DNA of 28,149 bases from CAYYVJ01 sp964475115 (GTDB lineage Bacteria; Bacillota; Clostridia; Lachnospirales; Lachnospiraceae), in NCBI GenBank assembly GCA_964475115.1, contig CAYYVJ010000016.1:1-28149 (forward strand), written 5' to 3'. A model generated the notes under the pieces. It was not told the DNA's origin and searched no databases. It worked only from the letters and a program-made list of their open reading frames with translations. Position numbers and translations under genes: made by a program. Each line of letters begins with the position of its first letter. Positions within the stretch are counted from its first letter, which is position 1. Below, piece by piece: positions 8,439 through 16,076 of the stretch.

Positions 8439-8439
8439 T

Positions 8440-8856
8440 TTGGATTGGACTATTTTAATTATTATCTTATTAGTATGGTGTAGTGTTGAAGATATAAAGG
8501 CCATGAAAATTCCATTAATAGGAATGGCGTTATTTGCAATAATCGGGATCTTATTATCAATTTTCAATCCAGTATTTTCTCTGGTTGAAATCTTAGGAGG
8601 GGTTTTAATTGGTATCTTTCTTTTATTTGTGAGCTGGATTTCAAAGGGCGCGATTGCTAAGGGAGATGGACTCTTAATAGGTACATGTGGTTTGTATCTG
8701 GGTTTTTGGGGAAATATGGCATTGTTATCGTATGGTTTATTATTATCTGGTATTACATCAGGTTTTTTATTAATAACACGACAGCTACGACAAAAACAAA
8801 AAATACCGTTTGTTCCCTTTTTGTTGTGTGCATATATTGGAATGGTGATGATTTGA
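8440..8856 (+). CDS. Second prepilin peptidase, A24 family
   Basis: A small polytopic protein of 138 residues. The first catalytic aspartate is in the N-terminal SVEDIKAMKIP stretch, matching the D-x5-IP pattern of A24 peptidases. The second lies in the AKGDGLL motif, a G-x-G-D variant whose first glycine is alanine. The TTG start at 8440 is chosen because AAGGGGG at 8425-8431 is spaced 8 nt before it; an in-frame GTG at 8413 would lie inside the preceding gene. It overlaps the next gene by 4 nt, so translation is probably coupled. It may process a different subset of substrates from the peptidase at 208, or act mainly on the TadE-like proteins that flank it. Confidence 0.78.
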   Translation: MDWTILIIILLVWCSVEDIKAMKIPLIGMALFAIIGILLSIFNPVFSLVEILGGVLIGIFLLFVSWISKGAIAKGDGLLIGTCGLYLGFWGNMALLSYGLLLSGITSGFLLITRQLRQKQKIPFVPFLLCAYIGMVMI

Positions 8857-9335
8857 AGAAGTTGAATATTAATGATTGGAATAAAGGTAGTTACACAGTT
8901 GAAGCATCTTTACTTTTACCATTTATTTTTTTTATTTTATTATACTTTATTTGTTTTGCCTTTTATTTGCATGATAAAGAGGTAATAACCAATGTGGCAT
9001 ATGAAATTGCACTAGTTGGTAGTGGAGGGGGATTCATAGAGAAATCCTCATTTAGAAGCTATAGCAAGGAGGAGCTATTAGCTTATGGAAATAATAGAAT
9101 AAGCAAGGTACTTATATCAACTAAAATAAAGAATATAATTGTGGAAAAAAAAGAAGGAGAGGTTATAGTTTCTATATTTGGAGAGTACTTAAATCCACTT
9201 TTTAATGGATTTGGAATATCGATTTTAGCAGATAATGAAATAAAAATAAAACAAGCTGTAAAGATCCAGGAAAGTCCAGATTATGTTAGAAAAAACCAAG
9301 TAGTAGTTGAAAGAATTAAGAAGTTGTGGGAGTAA
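8853..9335 (+). CDS. TadE-like pseudopilin
   Basis: A 160-residue protein with a short positive leader ending in NKG. Then comes SYTVEASLLLPF and a membrane helix (about 17-37). Cleavage after G12 would put E17 at +5, as in TadE pseudopilins. The remainder is a small extracytoplasmic domain without cysteines. The start is inferred: TTG at 8853 overlaps the stop of the peptidase gene (TTGA), and the leader length then matches the family. Upstream in-frame codons would place the start deep inside the peptidase gene. No strong ribosome binding site is seen, so translation probably depends on coupling. Confidence 0.78.
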   Translation: MKKLNINDWNKGSYTVEASLLLPFIFFILLYFICFAFYLHDKEVITNVAYEIALVGSGGGFIEKSSFRSYSKEELLAYGNNRISKVLISTKIKNIIVEKKEGEVIVSIFGEYLNPLFNGFGISILADNEIKIKQAVKIQESPDYVRKNQVVVERIKKLWE

Positions 9336-9354
9336 CCTAAAAGGGGTGAATCTA

Positions 9355-10647
9355 TTGAACGTCAGATATCAAAGGGATATAAATAGTAATTACTTAATTG
9401 TTGAAACAGAGGCAGATGTCAATAAACAAGATTATAAAATACTGATATTGATTAATAATGATATTAAAGAATTGCTGAAGCTATCTGTTGGAAATATAGA
9501 TAATAAAATGGAGTTATACTATGATATTTCTTCTAAGCAAAAACTTTCTATGATTCTGGAAAGGCAGCCAGTGACATATGAGAACTTAAAGAAGATTTTA
9601 GAATGTATTATTAAAACAATGGAAGTTATTATAGAATATTTATTAGATGATAATGGGATAGTCTTAGATCCAGAATACATATATGTGATTCCAGGAGCTT
9701 ATAGCCTACATTTTTGTTATAACCCTTTTTATAATGGAGATAATTTGAAAGGCTTACAACAAATATTTTCAAAGTTAATTGAAAAAGTTGATTATGAGGA
9801 CAAGAAAGCGGTTGAGTTAGCCTATCGAGCTTATCAGAGTAGTCAAAAAGAGGAGTTTCAAATAGGAGATCTACTTGCTTTAATAAATGATCAAACGCTG
9901 TCAAGATGTATAAGTGAGGAGATAAGGGAAGGTAAAGTTGAAAATAGTTATACTTCGCTTGTAAAGCCACAAGTATTTATGCAACAAATAAATGTAGAAA
10001 AAGAGGTTTTAAGATGCTCTCTAAAAGGCAAGATTGCAATTTCCATGTTTCTAATAGTTGCTTTTGGAATAGGTGTTTCTGGATGTTGCTATATAGTGGC
10101 AGCAGGACCTAAGTCACTAATCTTACTGGTAAAAATAGTGGCATTTTTGTCTATGGAAATAGCTATCAGCTTTCTTGCTATTATGAAGCTTCTAAAAATT
10201 TGCAAAAATTCTAAAATAATTGTAGAGAAAGAAGTACTCTCCTATGAGGAAGAACAAGAGGAAGATTATGAGTATTCAATACAGCCAGAACTTGTAGCAG
10301 AGGAGCAAGAGCCATATGGAGATACTGTACTTTTAGCATATTCAAAAAAAGGCGACCCAAGAAAGCTTATTCCTATTTACAATCATGAGATGTCGGAAAT
10401 AGTGATTAGTCATTTTCCTTATGTAATTGGTAGAATAAAAGGACAAGCAGATAAAGTTATTGATCATCCACTTGTAAGTAGATTGCACCTTTGTATTGAA
10501 GAAGAAAATGGCGGTTACTATTTGGTTGATTTAAATTCTACCAATGGTGTTAGTATAAATGGAGTATTATTAAAATCCAATGAAAAAAAAGAACTACTTA
10601 TTGGAGATGAAGTGGGGATAGCAAGTATTTCTTATATATTTCAATAG
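9355..10647 (+). CDS. DUF6382-type membrane protein with C-terminal FHA domain
   Basis: In 430-residue numbering, residues 1-190 form a cytoplasmic domain resembling DUF6382. Two membrane helices follow (about 226-248 and 254-281), then an acidic linker. A forkhead-associated domain fills 356-430 and binds phosphothreonine in known members. The FHA core residues are present: G359-R360, S375-R376-x-H378 and N394-S-T-N397. Such proteins are commonly linked to clostridial Tad loci and may couple phosphorylation signals to the machine. No Ser/Thr kinase lies in the window. TTG at 9355 is preferred because AAGGGGTG at 9341-9348 precedes it; an ATG at 9307 would overlap the previous gene. Confidence 0.8.
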   Translation: MNVRYQRDINSNYLIVETEADVNKQDYKILILINNDIKELLKLSVGNIDNKMELYYDISSKQKLSMILERQPVTYENLKKILECIIKTMEVIIEYLLDDNGIVLDPEYIYVIPGAYSLHFCYNPFYNGDNLKGLQQIFSKLIEKVDYEDKKAVELAYRAYQSSQKEEFQIGDLLALINDQTLSRCISEEIREGKVENSYTSLVKPQVFMQQINVEKEVLRCSLKGKIAISMFLIVAFGIGVSGCCYIVAAGPKSLILLVKIVAFLSMEIAISFLAIMKLLKICKNSKIIVEKEVLSYEEEQEEDYEYSIQPELVAEEQEPYGDTVLLAYSKKGDPRKLIPIYNHEMSEIVISHFPYVIGRIKGQADKVIDHPLVSRLHLCIEEENGGYYLVDLNSTNGVSINGVLLKSNEKKELLIGDEVGIASISYIFQ

Positions 10648-10670
10648 ATTGCAGAGGAGCAAATCTATAA

Positions 10671-10699
10671 TTGACAGACACTTTTTATCATGTTAAAGT
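10671..10699 (+). promoter_or_regulatory. Promoter of the rhomboid unit
   Basis: A perfect TTGACA (10671-10676) is followed 17 bp later by TAAAGT (10694-10699), with an upstream TG giving an extended -10. Transcription would start near 10706, giving a leader of about 23 nt. This separates the rhomboid gene from the Tad unit. Confidence 0.6.
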
Positions 10700-10728
10700 T
10701 CTAAGTAATACACATGGGAGGTGACTTG

Positions 10729-11781
10729 ATGATTCGAGAATTTGAGAAGATATTGGAAGAAAATCAATTCAACCATCTAAAAACGAACATAGCTCAACTA
10801 TCTATTAATTATATAATTCGAGATGAGAAGGTATATGTATTAAATTTATTTGATCTTGTCACCCCAAATGATACGAATCATTTGCTTTCAAAAATAAACA
10901 TTTATAATGTCCAAATGCAAATAAAAGAAAGTTTTCTCCAACAAAATTACAAGGTAGTTGACTTTATGTCTATTTTTTTCACAAAAGAGGTAGAGATGGT
11001 AAGAGGAATTTCACTAGAGGATAATTCCTATTGGATCGTGGATACGAAGTATGATAGACTGATTATCTATGAGAACCAACCCTCTGATTATTTGTTTCTG
11101 AGACAAACTCTTGAAGGATTACTAGAAGAATCTGCTATTCATAGAAAATCAAAGACAAGGCAAAAAACAAAATATTTTTCACCTGTTAATACATTAATTG
11201 TTCTTATAAATGTGGCTGTATTTATTGCTTTAGAGATAGGTGGAAATACACAGGATGCCTACTATATGCTTAATAATGGCGCCATGTTTGGTCCATTAAT
11301 AGCAACAAATGGTGAATATTACAGACTATTTACATCTATGTTTTTACACTTTGGGGTAAACCATTTAACAGGAAATATGGTTTCTTTATTGTTCTTAGGG
11401 GATAATTTGGAGAGAGCCATGGGTAAAATCAGATATTTTCTTTTATATCTTGTATCGGGTTTGGGTGCAAGCTTTTGCTCTTTTATGTATAATTATATAA
11501 ATGGGGAAGTTGTTGTGGCAGCAGGAGCATCTGGAGCTGTTTTTGGTGTTATTGGAGCCTTGTTCTACACACTTATAAAGAATAAAGGAAGACTGGAAGA
11601 CTTAACAAGTGTACGACTTGGAATATTAATTGTTTATATTCTTTATTCAGGATTTATGAGCCCTGGTATAGATAATGCAGCTCATATTGGTGGATTGCTA
11701 ATTGGATTTTTAATAGCAATACCCTTGTATCCAAAGAAAAGGACGAAACATAGAAGAAAAGAAATGGAGAGAGTAGTATGA
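10729..11781 (+). CDS. Rhomboid-family intramembrane serine protease
   Basis: A membrane protease that cuts transmembrane helices of other proteins. The C-terminal half (about 150-340) has about six membrane helices with the full rhomboid signature: HFGVNHLTGN on the second helix, catalytic S268 in GASGAVFG and catalytic H319 in NAAHIGG. Residues 1-140 form a soluble cytoplasmic domain, as in B. subtilis GluP (YqgP). ATG 10729 is preferred over ATG 10714 because GGGAGGTGA at 10716-10724 would then be its ribosome binding site. It overlaps the next gene by 4 nt (ATGA). Its substrates are unknown. The single-helix pilin-like proteins upstream are only a speculative option. Confidence 0.88.
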   Translation: MIREFEKILEENQFNHLKTNIAQLSINYIIRDEKVYVLNLFDLVTPNDTNHLLSKINIYNVQMQIKESFLQQNYKVVDFMSIFFTKEVEMVRGISLEDNSYWIVDTKYDRLIIYENQPSDYLFLRQTLEGLLEESAIHRKSKTRQKTKYFSPVNTLIVLINVAVFIALEIGGNTQDAYYMLNNGAMFGPLIATNGEYYRLFTSMFLHFGVNHLTGNMVSLLFLGDNLERAMGKIRYFLLYLVSGLGASFCSFMYNYINGEVVVAAGASGAVFGVIGALFYTLIKNKGRLEDLTSVRLGILIVYILYSGFMSPGIDNAAHIGGLLIGFLIAIPLYPKKRTKHRRKEMERVV

Positions 11782-12779
11782 ATGTAGCGATTTATTATGG
11801 TGGAAGAGGTCTTATTGATGATCCAACCCTTTATGTAATTGGAAAAATTCAAAACGTATTAGAAGAGCTAAGAGTCAATGTGACACGCTATAACTTGCAT
11901 GAATTAAAAAATGATATCATGACTTTACCACAGACATTAAAGGAAGCAGATGGAATTATTCTGGCAACGACTGTAGAATGGATTGGAATCGGAGGATACA
12001 TGCAGCTCTTTTTAGATGCCTGTTGGCTTTATGGCGACAAATCTAAAATTAGCAATATTTATATGGTTCCAATTGTTATGTCAACTACATATGGAGAGAG
12101 AGAAGCTCAACTTACTCTTGTAAACTCTTGGGAGATGATAGGGGGAAGTTCATGTAAAGGCTTATGTGCTTACGTAGATGATGCAATTTCTTTTGAACTA
12201 AATCAAGATTATGGGCTTATAATAGAAAAACAGGCAGAGGACTTATATCGCTCTATTTCACAGAAAACTAAGATGCTGCCTAATAGTACATTGGCTATTA
12301 AGCAGAATATATTAAAGGGTAAAATGGATTTTACGCCTCAGGAAAATGAACAACTTTCTAAGTATGCAACAAGTGACGTTTACGTAAAGAAGCAAAAGCA
12401 AGATATCGAAGAATTGGCGGGATTATATAAAAATAAATTGGGTGAAAAACTTGCTAGTGGAACAGAGCTATATATAGAGGATTTTAAGAAGTGCTTTAAG
12501 CCTGTAGACGATTTTAAAGCTAGTTATGGTATTGTAATACAAGATAAGGATCAAACGATAATTTTAGAAGTGAATCAAAAAGAACTTATTTGCTATTATG
12601 GAGAGAAACAGGATATAGATGTTACCATAAAACTAAGCTCAAATAAGTTGGAAGAAATTATATCTGGAAGAATGAGCTTTCAAAGAGGGTTCATGTCAGG
12701 AGATCTTACATCAAAAGGAGATTTTAAAAACTTGAGAATGCTAGACCAGGCATTTATTTTTCGTGAAAAACTCTATTAA
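11778..12779 (+). CDS. Flavodoxin-like / SCP2-like two-domain protein
   Basis: Residues 1-170 resemble an NADPH-dependent FMN reductase or flavodoxin fold: a start strand MNVAIYYGG, then DGIILATTVEWIGIGGYMQLFLD, where family members bind FMN, and a middle strand IVMSTTYGERE. Residues about 235-333 resemble an SCP2 sterol-carrier-like domain (VTIKLSSNKLEEIISGRMSFQRGFMSGDLTSKG). This domain usually binds hydrophobic ligands. The two parts are joined by a Lys-rich helical linker. Its ATG overlaps the rhomboid stop codon, so the two proteins are probably made together. The electron donor, acceptor and ligand cannot be read from the sequence. Cysteines C145 and C149 do not form an obvious iron-sulfur motif. 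Confidence 0.65.
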   Translation: MNVAIYYGGRGLIDDPTLYVIGKIQNVLEELRVNVTRYNLHELKNDIMTLPQTLKEADGIILATTVEWIGIGGYMQLFLDACWLYGDKSKISNIYMVPIVMSTTYGEREAQLTLVNSWEMIGGSSCKGLCAYVDDAISFELNQDYGLIIEKQAEDLYRSISQKTKMLPNSTLAIKQNILKGKMDFTPQENEQLSKYATSDVYVKKQKQDIEELAGLYKNKLGEKLASGTELYIEDFKKCFKPVDDFKASYGIVIQDKDQTIILEVNQKELICYYGEKQDIDVTIKLSSNKLEEIISGRMSFQRGFMSGDLTSKGDFKNLRMLDQAFIFREKLY

Positions 12780-12792
12780 TTTATAAAAAGGA

Positions 12793-12836
12793 TAAGCCAG
12801 GAGAAAGCAAATATGCAAACTCTTGGCTTAGTTTTT
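12793..12836. terminator. Bidirectional terminator between convergent genes
   Basis: TAAGCCAGGAG (12793-12803) pairs with CTCTTGGCTTA (12820-12830) with one G-U pair, followed on the plus strand by GTTTTTTG. On the minus strand the hairpin is followed by CCTTTTT. It ends the rhomboid unit and the convergent kinase gene. Confidence 0.8.
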
Positions 12837-12848
12837 TGTTGTTTTAAA

Positions 12849-13547
12849 TTATAGCTCTATAAAAGGTAAGCATACAATTACAGTAGTGCCTACTGAAACT
12901 TTGCTTTCTATGTCTACCGTTCCATTATGTGCCTGAATAATGCGAAGGCAAGTCGGTAATCCAAGACCAACATGTTCTTTTTTCGATGTAGAAAAAGGAG
13001 TAAATGCATCATCTATAATTTCTGATGCAAGTCCTTGTCCATTATCTACGATTTTAATCACTATCCCAGAATCTGATTTTTCTAATACAATTCTTATTTT
13101 TGCATCTGTATCTGTTGCTTCATAGGTTTTTCGTGCTTCCCATGCCTCAATTGAATTTTTTATAAGACTCCTTACAACATAATTCAATTTCATTGGATCA
13201 CCAACTATATATTGAACTTCTTGACTAAGATCTAAAGTAATGTCTACTTTTTGATCGAAGAGAGTAAACGATACTTCTTGACAAATCTCTGTTAACATTC
13301 TTCTTATATCAAATTTTTTTAAAGAAAGCGTCCCACTTTTATTATAATCAGACAAGGCAATTAAATAGGTTTTCATATACTTGATATCTTTTTTTGTTTC
13401 TGGCCAGTATTTATAGTCTGTAACTTCAGGATGATTGCTTTCCATTAATTGTAGGGAGCTGTCAATTAGTGTTAGAATATTACGTAAATCATGTGAAACT
13501 TGTGATACCAACTGTATTTGTTCTTGTATATTTTTATCTTTTAGCAT
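12849..13547 (-). CDS. Soluble sensor histidine kinase without sensor domain
   Basis: A compact 232-residue kinase with the HisKA and HATPase cores only. The phosphoacceptor is H19 in SHDLRNIL. The ATP-binding boxes follow: N box with N131 in IKNSIEAW, G1 box DNGQGLA (D168) and G2 box GLGLPTC (about 194). There is no membrane helix and no PAS or GAF domain, so signal input must come from a partner. The start is the ATG just after GGAGGTG and a T-run. Longer in-frame starts up to 13577 would include that binding site. No response regulator gene adjoins it, so its partner is elsewhere. Confidence 0.85.
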   Translation of the reverse strand: MLKDKNIQEQIQLVSQVSHDLRNILTLIDSSLQLMESNHPEVTDYKYWPETKKDIKYMKTYLIALSDYNKSGTLSLKKFDIRRMLTEICQEVSFTLFDQKVDITLDLSQEVQYIVGDPMKLNYVVRSLIKNSIEAWEARKTYEATDTDAKIRIVLEKSDSGIVIKIVDNGQGLASEIIDDAFTPFSTSKKEHVGLGLPTCLRIIQAHNGTVDIESKVSVGTTVIVCLPFIEL

Positions 13548-13701
13548 AAAAAACACCTCCATGACAAATTTTAACATCTTTTAAATTAGAAGGCAATTAC
13601 ATATAGTAAACAAAAAATGACAATATTTATGCTGTTATTATCGGTTTGTGAAAGATAATATCGTTTTTAGACTATTTAAGGAATGCAAATATGGTTCAAT
13701 G

Positions 13702-13730
13702 TTGTAAAAATCAAAAATATAGGATAAAAT
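13702..13730 (+). promoter_or_regulatory. Promoter of the HIT-sigma factor unit
   Basis: TTGTAA (13702-13707) and TAAAAT (13725-13730) are spaced 17 bp in the 219-bp gap between the divergent kinase and HIT genes. Transcription would start near 13737, about 30 nt before the ATG. Confidence 0.5.
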
Positions 13731-13766
13731 AACTATATTAGAAAAAATTTTGGAAGGGGTTTCAGT

Positions 13767-14180
13767 ATGAACAAAGATTGTATTTTTTGTAAAATTGCAA
13801 ATGGAGAAATTCCAACACGAACATTGTATGAAGATGAAGATTTCAGAGTGATTTTAGATGCAGATCCAGCAACAAAGGGACATGCTCTTATTTTACCGAA
13901 AAAACATTTTCATGATATTTTTAACTTAGATGAAGATATAGCTAAAAAGGTATTTGTTTTAGCTGTAAAAATGGCAAAAGAAATGGAAGATACTTTGAAA
14001 TGTGATGGATTCAATATTTTACAAAACAACGGTATTGATGGAGGGCAAACCGTGTTTCATTTTCATATGCATCTAATTCCTAGATATAAGAATGATGATA
14101 TAGGTTTGAAAGCCAAAGAAAAAGCACCGATTAATTATGATTTAGGGGATATCGAAAAAATTATAAAAAGAGAAGTTTAA
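13767..14180 (+). CDS. HIT family nucleotide hydrolase
   Basis: A 137-residue HINT/Hit-branch protein. It has the histidine triad HFHMHL (H98, H100, H102), where the middle histidine would be the nucleophile on a nucleoside phosphoramidate or similar substrate. The N-terminal CIFCKIANGEIP with C5 and C8 is the usual family start; those cysteines often bind zinc together with histidines. Length and motif spacing are normal. The site GGAAGGGG lies 9 nt before the ATG. It is followed closely by a sigma factor gene, 24 nt downstream. The physiological substrate of bacterial HIT proteins is generally unclear. Confidence 0.92.
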   Translation: MNKDCIFCKIANGEIPTRTLYEDEDFRVILDADPATKGHALILPKKHFHDIFNLDEDIAKKVFVLAVKMAKEMEDTLKCDGFNILQNNGIDGGQTVFHFHMHLIPRYKNDDIGLKAKEKAPINYDLGDIEKIIKREV

Positions 14181-14204
14181 TGATATAATCAGGAGGACTA
14201 ATAC

Positions 14205-14729
14205 GTGGGGGAGACGTGGGACTTTGAGGCATTTTACGGAAGGTATGCTAGAATTGTAAAACAGATTGCGATTGAGTACTTAAATGATTATTATGATGCA
14301 GAAGATGTAAGCCAGGATGTTTTTATGAAACTCCTGGATCGTCTAGATTCATTTGAGGAAGAGGGAGAGATAAAGGCTTGGTTACGAGTTGTAACAAAAA
14401 ACAGAGCAATTGATGTAAATCGGAAGCGTCATAAAAACAAAGTGATTTACATAGGGGATTATGCTGATGTATATGAGCTAAGGGATCATAAGGAATCAAT
14501 AGAGAATTACATGCTCAGGAAAGAGTTGCTTGCTAAAATTGCAATAGGCTATAAAAAACTGGGAGAAGACCTAAGAAATGCGTTAAGTACACATTGCACT
14601 TTAGATGTATCTCAAGAAAAAGCAAGTAAAACATTAGGAATTGAAGTAGGTACCTATAGAGTAAGATTGTTTCGTGCTAGAAAATATTTGAAAAAACAAT
14701 TTGAAAAAGAAATTAATGAAATGTGGTAA
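14205..14729 (+). CDS. ECF-like sigma-70 family factor
   Basis: A 174-residue sigma factor with only regions 2 and 4. Region 2 (about 8-85) shows DAEDVSQDVFMKLLDRLDSF and AWLRVVTKNRAIDVNRKRHK, which recognise the -10 element in the family. Region 4 (about 118-168) is a helix-turn-helix: SQEKASKTLGIEVGTYRVRLFRARKYLKKQF. The start is GTG at 14205, 8 nt after AGGAGG. No anti-sigma factor gene follows; a strong terminator comes immediately after. It is probably co-transcribed with the HIT gene. The target promoters are unknown. Confidence 0.85.
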   Translation: MGETWDFEAFYGRYARIVKQIAIEYLNDYYDAEDVSQDVFMKLLDRLDSFEEEGEIKAWLRVVTKNRAIDVNRKRHKNKVIYIGDYADVYELRDHKESIENYMLRKELLAKIAIGYKKLGEDLRNALSTHCTLDVSQEKASKTLGIEVGTYRVRLFRARKYLKKQFEKEINEMW

Positions 14730-14734
14730 TAGGA

Positions 14735-14781
14735 AAACTAATAAAAGAAGTCGCCTACTTGGCGACTTCTTTTATTAGTTT
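14735..14781. terminator. Bidirectional terminator overlapping the 3' end of murG
   Basis: A perfect 21-bp stem (14735-14755 with 14761-14781) with a 5-nt loop TACTT. The A/T-rich outer stem supplies the U-tract in both directions. The 3' coding end of murG on the minus strand lies inside the hairpin, so the last nine or so murG codons double as a terminator arm. Confidence 0.85.
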
Positions 14782-15819
14782 GACAATCATATCAGTAGCA
14801 TTGGATTGCTTACTTTCACTCATTTTATGGATATAAGTATTTCGATTTTCAAATAATTCTCTTATAGAAGATAAGAGAGTATCGTTTGTTAACATTTCTT
14901 CTTCAAGAACCATGCTAAAACCTTGGTTTTGAAAAGAGTTAGCATTTAGTATTTGATCTCCGCGACTCGCTACTCTAGAAAGGGGTATCAATAGATTGGG
15001 CTTACGTAGAGCCAAAATTTCACAGATAAAGTTGGCACCTGCTCTAGAGATGACTAAGTCAGCTAAAGCAAAAAGATCTTTTAGTTCTCTTTTTACATAT
15101 TCAAGTTGTTTATAGCCTTCTATGTCATTTAAGCTGCTATCTAGGTGTCCCTTTCCACAAATATGGATGACTTGAAAATTTTTTAATAATTCAGGCAAAA
15201 TGGATCGTATAGAAGCATTAATTGTAGCGGATCCAAGACTTCCTCCGGTTACTAGGATTACAGGTTTATTTGCGGTGAAATTAGCAAATTTTAAACCCTC
15301 CAATTTATTTCCAGATAGTAATTCCGCTCTAATAGGTAATCCTGTAAGCACAGCTTTCTCTTTGGGAAGATGAGATGCTGTTTCAGGAAAGCTATAGCAA
15401 ATCTTGCTGGCAGCAGGAATGGATAATTTATTAGCCAAACCAGGAGAAAGATCAGATTCATGTATAATAACTGGAATTTTGCATTGCTTTGCGGCAAGGA
15501 CAACAGGAACAGTAACAAATCCACCTTTTGAAAAAATAACATCTGGATTCAATGATTTTAGTTGTTTTTTTGCTTCATAATAGCCCTTAATAATCCGAAA
15601 AGGGTCGGTGAAATTCTTTATATCTAAGTATCTACGCAGTTTTCCAGAAGAAATTCCGAAGTAGGGTATTTCCAATTCTTCAACCAATTTTCGTTCAATT
15701 CCATCATAAGTACCAATATAGCTAATATCAAATCCCGCTTCCTTTAGTTTAGGAATTAAAGCTATGTTTGGCGTTACATGACCTGCAGTGCCTCCACCAG
15801 TTAATACAATTTTTTTCAT
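14755..15819 (-). CDS. murG: MurG, lipid II synthase (GlcNAc transferase)
   Basis: This peripheral membrane GT28 glycosyltransferase transfers GlcNAc from UDP-GlcNAc to lipid I, making lipid II for peptidoglycan. The N-terminal glycine-rich loop TGGGTAGHV (7-15) and the second loop GGSLGS are present. So is the nucleotide-binding SRAGANFICEILALRKPNLLIPL region that contains the donor-binding glutamate. The full length of 354 residues is normal. The start follows AGAGGAG with a spacing of about 7 nt. Here it stands alone and is not in a mur/fts cluster, as also happens in some Clostridia. Sequence features alone cannot exclude an MurG-like paralogue, but all core motifs fit. Confidence 0.93.
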   Translation of the reverse strand: MKKIVLTGGGTAGHVTPNIALIPKLKEAGFDISYIGTYDGIERKLVEELEIPYFGISSGKLRRYLDIKNFTDPFRIIKGYYEAKKQLKSLNPDVIFSKGGFVTVPVVLAAKQCKIPVIIHESDLSPGLANKLSIPAASKICYSFPETASHLPKEKAVLTGLPIRAELLSGNKLEGLKFANFTANKPVILVTGGSLGSATINASIRSILPELLKNFQVIHICGKGHLDSSLNDIEGYKQLEYVKRELKDLFALADLVISRAGANFICEILALRKPNLLIPLSRVASRGDQILNANSFQNQGFSMVLEEEMLTNDTLLSSIRELFENRNTYIHKMSESKQSNATDMIVKLIKEVAK

Positions 15820-15995
15820 ATAAAAATCTCCTCTTGCTTTATATTTAAATAATTTTTAAAAAGTGGTAATTTTTTACTAGTTCAAACGTTATATTATTAA
15901 GAAGTCGGGAAATAAAAATCTTCTTTTCCCAAAATAGATTATCTATTAACATATTTCTTAAAAAAGCTGCTTATATAAAAGGGGCTTTTTTCTTT

Positions 15996-16018
15996 CGCTT
16001 TTTCGGTCGCGTTGCTCG
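15996..16018 (+). repeat. GC-rich 23-bp direct repeat, copy 1
   Basis: This 23-bp unit is identical to the copy at 16054-16076. About 60 percent of its bases are G or C in an otherwise very AT-rich region. The starts of the two copies are 58 bp apart. Confidence 0.9.
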
Positions 16019-16053
16019 CGTATTTCCTCGAATAAGCAGAGACTCAAAAGCTA

Positions 16054-16076
16054 CGCTTTTTCGGTCGCGTTGCTCG
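16054..16076 (+). repeat. GC-rich 23-bp direct repeat, copy 2
   Basis: Exact copy of 15996-16018. It is preceded by an AAAAGC-TAC-GCTTTT hairpin (16046-16060) whose right arm runs into the repeat. Confidence 0.9.

Noticed and set aside
10644..10672. ATAGATT/AATCTAT inverted pair after the FHA gene as a terminator
   Set aside because: The stem is 7 bp with an imperfect extension and there is no U-tract. It also runs into the TTGACA box of the rhomboid promoter.
15291..15542. Second minus-strand frame inside murG
   Set aside because: A frame shadow of murG with no start signal.
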